From Myxococcus sp. CA023 (lineage in GTDB: Bacteria; Myxococcota; Myxococcia; Myxococcales; Myxococcaceae), in contig NZ_JAAEAH010000006.1 of NCBI RefSeq assembly GCF_010998615.1, positions 116,728 through 180,727 on the forward strand: DNA of 64,000 nt, read 5' to 3'. The notes beneath the pieces were generated by a model, which saw only the letters and a list, made by a program, of their open reading frames with translations, was not told the DNA's origin and ran no database searches. Shown one piece after another: positions 52,666 through 60,926 of the stretch (position 1 is the stretch's first letter; the number at the start of each line of letters is the position of its first letter). Position numbers and translations under genes: made by a program.

Positions 52666-55600
52666 TCAGCCAGTAATCCGATTTAACATGAGAGCGAAGT
52701 AGGCTGGGTATTGTTCCAAAATGGCACGAACCTCTGATTCGTTTCGGAACAGTTCGCGGCGAAGAGCCCCCCGCGAGGAACACTCGCCTACGATTTGGAG
52801 AAGGTCGGTAGCCACGACTCTGTCAGAAAATCCAAGCTCATAAATCATCACCGAGCATGCTGTGGGCAGTCCGTATCTCATGCGCTTTTGCAGTGTCTTG
52901 AGGTGTGATATTAGATTTTCGGAGTCTGGCCTTAATGTGCTTGTGAATTCAATGACTGCCCCTATCGCAAGAGTTCCTTCGTAGCCAAGGGCGTTTTCGC
53001 ATAGCTCTATGACGTGTTCTAGTTTTGCCTTTCGAGGCTGTTTGTCTCCTCCGATTTTCGCATTGATCCGTAGCAGTTCGGCGTATAGTCCCCCGAATGA
53101 ATGGCCATTCATCCATCCTATGGTGAGGGGTTGGAGTGCTGTCTGGGGTCTGCATTTGCGAAATGTCGAATTCTGAATTCTGGCCAGGATGAGAGGCCAC
53201 AGAGTTGACAGTAGTTCGTCGGTTGACTCGATCTCGATCATCGCGTCAATGTTTGCAATGACCCATGTTTCGGTCTCGATTGCCTCTTTGAGTCCGTAGA
53301 GAGTGCGCGCGAATAATTTCCGTTGGGCTGGTGCACTCGCTTTGCTGGCAACATGCGCTGCCAGAGTTGAGAATGTTTCAATTAGACGTTCGCGGTCATC
53401 ATCGCTTGCGAGGTGGTATGCGAGCGTTTCCTCGGCGAGTCGCCTGACTCCGTTTTCCGGTAGGTTGGCGTCTATGTCATCCCAATGAGCCATTAAAAAG
53501 CTCTCAATGGCTGCCAAGATCTCTACTTTTTGGGTGAGTTGCCCAGTGAGGACCTCCTTCGAGAATCCTTTCCTCGAGAGGCTGGATGCTGTTTGGGAGA
53601 CCCAGTCGGCGGTGTTTGGTGACGAAATGTATGCTTGAATTAGTTGAATCGGGTCTAGTGAAAGGCGCGAGCGGCGGTTGTCGCTTTGTAGAAAAGCGAG
53701 TACCGAGAGTATAGTGCTTTCGCATGGTTCTGAAGTATCAGTACGCAGAAGCGATTGAATTCCGGACCACCTCCAGTTCTCGGTTTCTATCTCCCTTCCG
53801 TCATAGATGCTTGGGTCTGCAAAGATTACACTGCCTTCCGTGTGCATGCCAGAGCGACCTGCTCGGCCGATGAGGTTGTGGAAATCTCGATTCTTAATCG
53901 GGTCGCGGCCTTGGTACACACTGGTGACAATTAAGTATCGAATTGGGAGGTTTACCCCTTGCGCAAGCGTAGATGTGCATATGACGAGTCGTGCCAGTCC
54001 CGTCTTCATTGCATGCTCGACGGCCAATCGAATCCCATGGGGGGTATTCCCGTGATGGGTGAATACACCTAGAGCTGCGCTCCGGCTGATTGCGGCATCG
54101 GCACCGAGGTTTTTTATGCACAAGCTAGCTATTCGCTGAACTTCGTCACTGGCAGACGCGGCTAGTGGTGGCTTCAGTTCTAGTCCGCGCGCGTAGGCGT
54201 CGAGCAGTGTTTCGCAAAGCGAAGTCACAGTTGACTTTCGGCCGCAGAAGATTGCGACGCTGCCATTGTGGGCGAGCTTTAATCCTAGGTATAGAGCGAC
54301 AGTTGCTCCGTTGTTCCTATCCGGAAACGACCGTGCTTTCTCGCGCGAATTGTGCTGGAGTTGTTGCGCCTCGATTACTCTGGGGACGAAAAACTGTATC
54401 TTGTTTGGGGTGTCAGGTTCTACGAAATCCAGGCGCCCTAAGTGGTCTTGCCAACTGGCAAACGCCACTGTACGTTCAGTTGGGATTAGACCGCCACCTG
54501 CAACGACATTCGGCTCGTCGGCGTTCAGCCATTCTCCGATTGCCGCAGCATTCGATAGAACCGCTGAGATGAGAATAGTCTGGATTTCCAGTGGAATCAT
54601 GGTCTTTAGTGAGGCAATCAAAAGTTCATAGGTTACCCCGCGAGAGCCAGTGTCAAATTGATGCCCTTCGTCGTAGATGAGCAGTCCTATTTGTTTTGCG
54701 ATTTCGGGTGAGTGTCTTAATGTGTATACGAGCTTTTCTGGGGTTAGGATGAGGACGCTGCGTATCGCAAGAAGTTCTTCAACATCAAAGTCGGCCTGGG
54801 AAACGTCGGATAATTCATCGACATTTACAGGCTCTCCATGAAATGCTTCAAGTAAGTTGTCGCGGATTTCGTGACAGAGAGCCCTGAAGGGAGCTACGAC
54901 GACGGCGAGGGTTGCTCTCTCGGCTAAGAATGCACTTCGAATTATGATTTCCGTGGCCCTGCTCTTGCCTGCGCTGGTTGGCATTTGGACGACGGCAGAC
55001 TTCCCTTCGAATACCCCCTTTTCTCCTAGGAGTTTTTGGGCGGGCCATAGTTCATGGAGGAATCTAGGCTTGGATAGGGTGTTTGCCCAGTCTGCCTCAG
55101 GAATGTTTGAGAACGTTGGGAGGCATAGTCGAGCAGAGTTTTCGAAGCGTCGACGAACGACAGCGCTAACTGTATCGGCCAGTAGTAATTCTCGTGCCGT
55201 TCCGTGAATGTATGCGGTACGTCTTAGTTCTGCGCTAGCGTTGATGAATTGTTCCTCGGTGCCTCCGTGGCTGTAGTATGTCGACAGTGCTAACTGAATG
55301 TTCTCAAGTAGTTGTGTGTACGGGCCTGGTGTGAATACGCAGTCGGAGGAGAAGTTTCCTTTCAGGAGCCATAGGAGAAGTTGCTCCAATCCACGAGTAG
55401 AGAGTTCGAGTGATTCTGATGAAATTGCGTAGGCGAGAACGCTGGCGCTGCCGGGAAAGTTGCAGAGGTAATAAGATGCGGACCCGAGCAGGAGTAGATA
55501 GCTATCGAGGTCGGATGCGAGGTTTGTTTGGCGGTATGCGTCAAAGTAGCGTGCGGAGAATAGCATGTGCAACTGCAATTCCTCCAGTTTGGCGTCCTCA

Positions 55601-55779
55601 ATGCCATGTGCGTTGAGTCGAGCTGATAGTTCTCCCAGTACTCCAATGGTGAGAGTTAATAGTTCGGCGGGATCTCTGGATAGATTGATATGTTCTGAGG
55701 GCGGGACCGAGTACTCAAACATCTTTGCCTTGGAGCGAGTGGCACTCAGGAGAAGTTGTGAGCTTTTGTCAGGCTTCAT
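52666..55779 (-). CDS. hamB: Hachiman-like anti-phage helicase HamB
   Basis: A 1037-residue superfamily 2 helicase. It has an N-terminal alpha-helical part (about 1-240), then Walker A PTSAGKS (267-273), DEGH (370-373), STLAQGVNLP and the motif VI IGRAGRSG, followed by a long C-terminal alpha-helical region. It overlaps the HamA gene by 11 bases and is read after it. In Hachiman systems HamB senses and unwinds DNA and holds the HamA nuclease in check. Codon use is clearly less GC-biased than that of the chromosome, a sign of transfer. The 258 bases between its stop and the IS element hold nothing I can identify. Confidence 0.82.
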   Translation of the reverse strand: MKPDKSSQLLLSATRSKAKMFEYSVPPSEHINLSRDPAELLTLTIGVLGELSARLNAHGIEDAKLEELQLHMLFSARYFDAYRQTNLASDLDSYLLLLGSASYYLCNFPGSASVLAYAISSESLELSTRGLEQLLLWLLKGNFSSDCVFTPGPYTQLLENIQLALSTYYSHGGTEEQFINASAELRRTAYIHGTARELLLADTVSAVVRRRFENSARLCLPTFSNIPEADWANTLSKPRFLHELWPAQKLLGEKGVFEGKSAVVQMPTSAGKSRATEIIIRSAFLAERATLAVVVAPFRALCHEIRDNLLEAFHGEPVNVDELSDVSQADFDVEELLAIRSVLILTPEKLVYTLRHSPEIAKQIGLLIYDEGHQFDTGSRGVTYELLIASLKTMIPLEIQTILISAVLSNAAAIGEWLNADEPNVVAGGGLIPTERTVAFASWQDHLGRLDFVEPDTPNKIQFFVPRVIEAQQLQHNSREKARSFPDRNNGATVALYLGLKLAHNGSVAIFCGRKSTVTSLCETLLDAYARGLELKPPLAASASDEVQRIASLCIKNLGADAAISRSAALGVFTHHGNTPHGIRLAVEHAMKTGLARLVICTSTLAQGVNLPIRYLIVTSVYQGRDPIKNRDFHNLIGRAGRSGMHTEGSVIFADPSIYDGREIETENWRWSGIQSLLRTDTSEPCESTILSVLAFLQSDNRRSRLSLDPIQLIQAYISSPNTADWVSQTASSLSRKGFSKEVLTGQLTQKVEILAAIESFLMAHWDDIDANLPENGVRRLAEETLAYHLASDDDRERLIETFSTLAAHVASKASAPAQRKLFARTLYGLKEAIETETWVIANIDAMIEIESTDELLSTLWPLILARIQNSTFRKCRPQTALQPLTIGWMNGHSFGGLYAELLRINAKIGGDKQPRKAKLEHVIELCENALGYEGTLAIGAVIEFTSTLRPDSENLISHLKTLQKRMRYGLPTACSVMIYELGFSDRVVATDLLQIVGECSSRGALRRELFRNESEVRAILEQYPAYFALMLNRITG

Positions 55780-56626
55780 TGATGGCTCTTGCGTAAAGTT
55801 CGTGAGCCAATGACATTAATTCGCCGCCATGGATGACAAGGAGGGCGACTGTTTGTGCTGCGGGGTGTTTTGACGTGTCTGTTTTTGATGTGGTCGGTCC
55901 GTCGAAGCAAGGGGTGGATAAGACGGCTACCGCGCCGTAGGTCTCTTGATATGGCCTGTCGACTGGGTTTTGAAAGCGCTCAATTTTTTCTGCTTCTCCG
56001 AATTTTTGCTGGTCAAAGAGTCGCTGTTTTATTGCATTTAGGGACTCTGGTTTTCGGGTGGGGTCTTTGGAGGAGTCGTTGACTGCGTCTTGGAGTCGCG
56101 ACGATGCCTTTTGGCCAGTCAGATCGGCCTTTGACTCAAATATCGCAAGTGTGTCGGATTTTGAATCTCGTCCACTTTTGATTATTTTGAATCCAATGAT
56201 GTCGCATCCTTTTGTGGATTCGTTTCGGATTGTCTTGTCTGCGTAACGTGTGCGTGGAACCCAGTAATTCAGGAGGAATTCCACATAGTCAGCGACAATT
56301 AGCTCTGCGAAGTCGCCAGAGCGAATGCTTGGGCCTGGCGGGTTTGAGGCGTCGGGGAATTTTATTTTGCTTAAATATTCGGCGCGGGAGTAGCCATACC
56401 CTTTGCGTAGGTAGTCGATTTGGTTGTCGCTGCAATAGTGATTGCGGATGTGTTTTGCCCACGCGGAGAGGATCGCGTCGTCTTTTTGGTGCCGCAACTC
56501 CCAGACTTCAATGGTCTTGTTATCTGTGGTTTTTATTTTCTGTCCTGTATTGACGAGCCACTTGATTTGTGCTGGCTGGAGCTCTTGGGGCGGAGCAGGG
56601 GGGGCAGGCGGCAGGTTTGCTGTCAC
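55769..56626 (-). CDS. hamA: Hachiman-like nuclease HamA (DUF1837 type)
   Basis: A 285-residue protein matching the DUF1837/HamA pattern. GDFAELIVADYVEFLL holds an acidic residue (Glu108). The PD-(D/E)xK set continues with Asp142 in GCDIIGFK and Glu164/Lys166 in FESKADL. A Pro-rich N-terminus precedes it. The pair with the helicase downstream fits Hachiman. HamA is the effector nuclease that degrades DNA when released. The start ATG at 56626 has GGTGT-type purines only. AT-rich codon choice matches hamB. Confidence 0.8.
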   Translation of the reverse strand: MTANLPPAPPAPPQELQPAQIKWLVNTGQKIKTTDNKTIEVWELRHQKDDAILSAWAKHIRNHYCSDNQIDYLRKGYGYSRAEYLSKIKFPDASNPPGPSIRSGDFAELIVADYVEFLLNYWVPRTRYADKTIRNESTKGCDIIGFKIIKSGRDSKSDTLAIFESKADLTGQKASSRLQDAVNDSSKDPTRKPESLNAIKQRLFDQQKFGEAEKIERFQNPVDRPYQETYGAVAVLSTPCFDGPTTSKTDTSKHPAAQTVALLVIHGGELMSLAHELYARAINEA

Positions 56627-56947
56627 GGGTAATTCTTTCCACGGGCGTTGATGGAGGTGTGTAAACGGACTATTTACATGGACGAAGGCGATGCGCGAGG
56701 TGTCTGCCTTGCCCCACCCAGGGGGTGTTGCTTCGAGGGTTATTTGGGGTTCAGATCGACTGGTTCGCGGACCAGCTGATCTGCTTGGTGAGATGCGGAT
56801 CGGATGTCCCGGTTATGTGGTGACTGGGCGCCTGCGTGGTTAACGAAGAGATTAGTTAGAGTGATGGATGGCTAGGCAGTGGCGGAACCAAGTGGCCAGC
56901 TTCGCGAGAGGAGTTGCGTGCGAAGCCGCTGCAACGCCTGGGCCAGT
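56627..56947. other. Upstream region of hamA with no gene
   Basis: About 320 bases. A short inverted repeat GTAAA-N7-TTTAC (56661-56677) lies 35 bases before the hamA ATG and could be a regulator site. The rest has no coding features and fades into the decayed transposase. Confidence 0.4.
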
Positions 56948-57809
56948 TCATGGAGGGGCTAAGGCGCCAGCTTGCGCAAATGCCTCTTCATGTCCGCCCA
57001 CCACAACTCGTGGGATTGAAATCAGGGGTGTAGGTGGCAGGTACACCATGCAGGCCCCCGCAGCTTCGATAGCCTGACGCACGCCTCTGCCCTTGTGCAC
57101 CCCTAGGTTGTCCATCAGCACAATGTCTTCCGAGTGAAGCCAGGGACAAAGGCGCTGCCGGACAAAGCGCACGAAGACACGCCCATTGATGGCTCATCGG
57201 TGCGTCACTCAGCTTGGGACGACACCTCACTCGGATGGCGCCCACCAGCGGCAGCGCCGTCCAGTGGCCTCCCGGGCGTAGCCCCCGGGCGCGCTGTCCT
57301 ACGGGCGCCCCCCGTACTCGCGTGCCATGGAGGTGTTGCAGAAGGATTCGTCGAGGAAGATGTGGCGCCGGACGTCCACCACACTCAGTGGCGCCGCGAG
57401 GGCACGCCGGGGCCAGAGGTTTGGCGGCGCGTCGCGCTCGCAAGCGGCGAAGGACTTTTTTGTGAGAGAAGCCCAGCAGGTGCAGCGCCCGCTGCATGGA
57501 AGCCCGGCTGATGCCGATACCGGTGCGTGCCGTCAGTACCTCCAGCAGCTCCAGCACGGTCGCATCCTGCGTCTGGACCACCAAGTGCTTGAACGCCCCC
57601 TCCACCTTGCCTCGGGAGGGCGAGAAGTTACCACCTCTGCGGGGCCGGGGAGTCTCGCCTCCGGTTTCCCGAGGCAACCGCAGCACTCGGCTGACCGTCG
57701 CCTCGCCAATGTCCAGCAGGTGGGCAATCTGCCCATACGTCAGGCCTTCCTCAAGGAAGGCCCGGACGATGACCTGCCGCAGCTTCTCCGGGGGGAGTCC
57801 AACACTCAT
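56948..57809 (-). pseudogene. Decayed IS630-type transposase
   Basis: Reads as a transposase only when frames are combined. The N-terminal helix-turn-helix MSVGLPPEKLRQVIV...LTYGQIAHLLDIGEATVSRV is in one frame (57809 to about 57440). DESFCNTSMAREYG lies in a second frame, and DNLGVHKGRGVRQAIEAAG with YLPPTP lies in a third. At least two frameshifts have accumulated. It differs from the element at 51247, so two independent insertions flank the Hachiman-like genes. Confidence 0.75.
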
Positions 57810-57856
57810 CCCCTATGCAGATCAGACCCTTCCGAACGCGTCACGCGAGCCCCGGG

Positions 57857-58465
57857 TTAGCTTCCGTAGCCTCTCTTCGCACATGGCCGTTCCAGCACAT
57901 GGAACAGGTATGTATTTAGAGTCAGCTGGTCGTCGCCGAGTTGCTCCATTCGTTTGGCGAAGTAGAGAACGCCTCCCAGCACCACATCGGCTGCGGAGAA
58001 GGTGTTCCCTACGATGAAGTCGCGACCCTTCATTCTCGCTTCGAGCACTGCCGCCACTGTCTGGAAGCGCTTACTGGCACGGGCGACGGCGTCAGTGGAG
58101 CGCTCTGCCTCGGGTAGGAATCGGGTGTGCTGGGCAATGGTGACGAGGTGGGGTTCCATCTCGGTCATTGCGAAGAGGATCCACTGGTAATATTCCCCGC
58201 GCTCGTACGTGCCCACTGGCGGCGCCAGTTTCTTTTCGGGGTACTTGTCCGCCAACTGCATGATGATTGCGGCGGATTCGAAGAGAGGACCGCCATCGTC
58301 TTCGATAGCTGGCAATGCGCCCAGTGGATGCACCTTCAGGTAGTCGGGGTACTTGTGCTCGCCCTTCATCATGTCCACTGGCGCCAAGTCATAAGGAATG
58401 CCCAACTCCTCAATCATCCAGCGGACTCGCGTGGCACGGGACTGCTGAAAGAAATAGAGCTTCAT
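57857..58465 (-). CDS. Glutathione S-transferase family protein
   Basis: A 202-residue thioredoxin-fold/all-alpha protein. The N-terminal domain is MKLYFFQQSRATRVRWMIEELGIPY, with SR in place of the catalytic Ser/Tyr pair. The middle KVHPLGALPAIEDDGGPLFESAAIIMQLADKYPE holds the cis-Pro and glutathione Glu-Ser. The C-terminal domain has NTFSAADVVLGGVLYFAKR. The final 20 residues (LNTYLFHVLERPCAKRGYG) include the 14 bp repeat sequence, so the tail may have been altered by an insertion event. The ATG at 58465 is preferred over upstream open frame. Confidence 0.83.
   Translation of the reverse strand: MKLYFFQQSRATRVRWMIEELGIPYDLAPVDMMKGEHKYPDYLKVHPLGALPAIEDDGGPLFESAAIIMQLADKYPEKKLAPPVGTYERGEYYQWILFAMTEMEPHLVTIAQHTRFLPEAERSTDAVARASKRFQTVAAVLEARMKGRDFIVGNTFSAADVVLGGVLYFAKRMEQLGDDQLTLNTYLFHVLERPCAKRGYGS
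57908..57921. repeat. 14 bp direct repeat GTATGTATTTAGAG, right copy
   Basis: Identical to 51014-51027. It is within the 3' end of the glutathione S-transferase gene, where it codes for part of LNTYL on the minus strand. A gene 3' end is a typical insertion point for islands. Confidence 0.55.
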
Positions 58466-58565
58466 TGCCGACCTCCCGAATGAATGACGTCGCGGCGCCT
58501 GTTTTCCTCTCTTCGGGGGAGTCAGGCAAGGTGGGGCGACATAGGGCCTTTCGTACGAGTGCGTT

Positions 58566-59774
58566 ATGATTCCGGGGCCCGCTATGGACGCCATCCCTGC
58601 CTCTGAGCCACTGCGCGACTTGATCGAAGCTCACGGTGTCGAGTGCCATGAGGAAGGGGAGTGGCTGCGCCTAGGTCAGACCGGGCCCCGCGCCCGGGCT
58701 TGGTATGTGCAACCGGCTGGGACGAACCCGGAGCAGTTCGTACAACTGGATGTGGAAGTCGAACTGTGGGCGGGCCGGATGCTGGGGGAGTCGTTCGTCG
58801 GCATCGGGGCGTCTCCGACAGACGCCCGGCAGAGCGCCTATCAGAGCTTTGCCGCAGGCTCGCTGCACGTGCTTCTGGGCGCCTTACTCAATGCGCCTTG
58901 CGAGCACATCACGGTGGAGGAATGGAACGTCGGCGGCATTCCCCGCCGTGTGTTCCTCGGGCAAATCGTGACGCGCAGCCTGAGCGAGTCGGACGCGCCT
59001 CCGCCTGAATGGACCGATTCACTCAAGGGGGCACTGGAGTCGCTCCCGCTCACGACAGGAACGCACTGGCTTCGCATCTACTTCGCTCAGAGCGATGAGG
59101 AAGTCATGAAGCTGGAGGTCCTCCTCGACAATGAAGAGTGGCCAGAGCTGCAGGCTGCCCTCGCGAATGCGCCATGGCCCAAGGCGCAGGGGTTCCTCAG
59201 CCACCGCTTGTTCCTGGTCCTCCAGGGAGGCGTTGACGTGAGCCGCGCGGTTGCGGCGTTCATCGAATCGCCCGATCGGGACATCGACGAGATCCGGCAT
59301 GAGCTTCGCGCCCAGGGAGCCTCGGCCCTCGAGTCGGACAAGCTGGTGTCCTTCATCCCCGAGGCCTTTGGAGCCGTCATCGCCATAAACCTGGGCGCGA
59401 AGCCTCCCGTGGCGGCGCAGTACAGGGAGTGGAACGCACCCGGGCTTCACGAAGCCTCGCTGGCGCAAGAGCCGCTCTGGCAGGAGTCAGTCCGGCTGGC
59501 GAAGCTGGCGGCTTCGGGCGAGACGCTCACTCGCGGTCAGCTCATGGCCGTCGCCGGACGGAGTGCCGTGCTGGACGCATTCAACAAGTTCCTGCATGCC
59601 GGCTCCGTCCCGAAGGACGTGGAGTTCGCCTCGATGGTCGTCGGGCTCTCCAAGGAAGGAATGCAGGCGATGAATCAAGAAGTCGCAGCTCGCACCGCCG
59701 CGACTCCGTCCATCCAAGCGCTGGAGCAGGGGACTACCGAGTTTCCGAAACGCCCGTGGTGGAAGTTCTGGTGA
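58566..59774 (+). CDS. DUF6348-like hypothetical protein
   Basis: A 402-residue soluble protein resembling what I recall as DUF6348. The N-terminal block has RARAWYVQPAGTNPEQFVQLDVEVELW and GESFVGIGASPTDARQSAYQSF; the C-terminal half is helical. No catalytic motif is evident. A second ATG at 58584 (MDAIPASEPL) is an equally good start. It is divergent from the glutathione S-transferase gene and convergent with nrdB. Function unknown. Confidence 0.7.
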   Translation: MIPGPAMDAIPASEPLRDLIEAHGVECHEEGEWLRLGQTGPRARAWYVQPAGTNPEQFVQLDVEVELWAGRMLGESFVGIGASPTDARQSAYQSFAAGSLHVLLGALLNAPCEHITVEEWNVGGIPRRVFLGQIVTRSLSESDAPPPEWTDSLKGALESLPLTTGTHWLRIYFAQSDEEVMKLEVLLDNEEWPELQAALANAPWPKAQGFLSHRLFLVLQGGVDVSRAVAAFIESPDRDIDEIRHELRAQGASALESDKLVSFIPEAFGAVIAINLGAKPPVAAQYREWNAPGLHEASLAQEPLWQESVRLAKLAASGETLTRGQLMAVAGRSAVLDAFNKFLHAGSVPKDVEFASMVVGLSKEGMQAMNQEVAARTAATPSIQALEQGTTEFPKRPWWKFW

Positions 59775-59839
59775 ATCGTCCGCGCGCTGACCTCAACCGG
59801 GGCGCGTGAACCGCGCCCCGGGACACAGCGCACAGCCGC

Positions 59840-60850
59840 TCAGAACGCTGCGTCGAGCACGACGTCCGTGGCCGCGCCCACACCCACGGCCACCTGGTAC
59901 GACGACACGCGGCGCTCGAAGAAGTTCGTGAGCTCCTGCACGTCCTGCAGGTCCATGAAGTGCAGCGGGTTCTTCGTGCCGAACACCGGCGACATGCCCA
60001 ACATCTGGAGCCGCTGGTCCGCCACGTACTCCAGGTAGCCGCGCATGTCCTGCACGGACAGGCCCATGACGCCGCCGCTCAGCAGGTCCTGGGCGAACTG
60101 CGTCTCGCACTCCACGGCCTCGCGGAGCATGGCCACCACGTCGCGCTCCATCTGCGCGTCGAAGAGGTCCGGCTCCTCCTTGCGCGCCACCTGGATGGAC
60201 TCGAACGCGAACGCCATGTGCGCACTCTCGTCCCGGAACACCCAGTTAGTGCCCGCCGCCAGGCCGTTCAACAGGCCCTTGCTGCGCAGGAAGTACACGT
60301 AGGCGAAGGCCGCGAAGAAGAAGAGGCCTTCAATGCAGCCCGCGAAGCAGATGAGGTTCAGCAGGAACTGCCGCCGGTGCGCCTTCGTCTGCAGCGTGTC
60401 CAGCCCCTGGATGCTGTCCATCCACTTCATGCAGAACTGCGCCTTGCGCTGGATGGAGGGGATGTTGTCGACGGCCGCGAAGGCCATCGCCCGCTCCGCC
60501 GGGTCCGGCACGTAGGTGTCCAGCAGCGTCAGGTAGAACTGGACGTGCAGCGCCTCCTCGTAGAGCTGGCGCGACAGGTACATCCGCGCCTCAGGCGCGT
60601 TCAGGTGCTTGTACAGGTTCAGCACCAGGTTGTTGCCGACGATGCTGTCACCCGTCGCGAAGAACGCCACCAGCCGGTGGATGAGGTGGCGCTCCGCGTC
60701 CGTCATCTTCGAGCGCAGGTCCACCAGGTCCGTGGAGAAGTCGACCTCCTCCACGGTCCAGGTGTTCTTGATGGCGTTCCGGTACATCTCGAAGAACTGC
60801 GGATACGCCATCGGGCGCAGCGTGAGATTCAGGCCAGGGTTCAACAGCAT
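59840..60850 (-). CDS. nrdB: Ribonucleotide reductase class I, beta subunit
   Basis: A 336-residue radical-generating subunit. Metal ligands and the radical tyrosine are visible: Asp68 in TGDSIVGN, Glu99-x2-His102 in EEALH and Tyr106 four residues later (HVQFY), then FRDESAH for the second metal pair. The tyrosine argues for a normal tyrosyl-radical type rather than class Ic, where it is Phe. The C-terminus (about 20 residues) would dock to NrdA. It is 76 bases after nrdA in the same operon. Confidence 0.95.
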   Translation of the reverse strand: MLLNPGLNLTLRPMAYPQFFEMYRNAIKNTWTVEEVDFSTDLVDLRSKMTDAERHLIHRLVAFFATGDSIVGNNLVLNLYKHLNAPEARMYLSRQLYEEALHVQFYLTLLDTYVPDPAERAMAFAAVDNIPSIQRKAQFCMKWMDSIQGLDTLQTKAHRRQFLLNLICFAGCIEGLFFFAAFAYVYFLRSKGLLNGLAAGTNWVFRDESAHMAFAFESIQVARKEEPDLFDAQMERDVVAMLREAVECETQFAQDLLSGGVMGLSVQDMRGYLEYVADQRLQMLGMSPVFGTKNPLHFMDLQDVQELTNFFERRVSSYQVAVGVGAATDVVLDAAF

Positions 60851-60926
60851 TGCTTCCGTGCTCCTCGCGCTGCGGCGCGGTAACTCAAACGTTCTTCCAA
60901 CTGCGAAACCGTCAGCGTCTCAATGC

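Noticed and set aside
51014..57921. A prophage or integrase-bearing genomic island
   Set aside because: No integrase, phage structural or replication gene is present; only IS transposases and the HamAB pair are seen.
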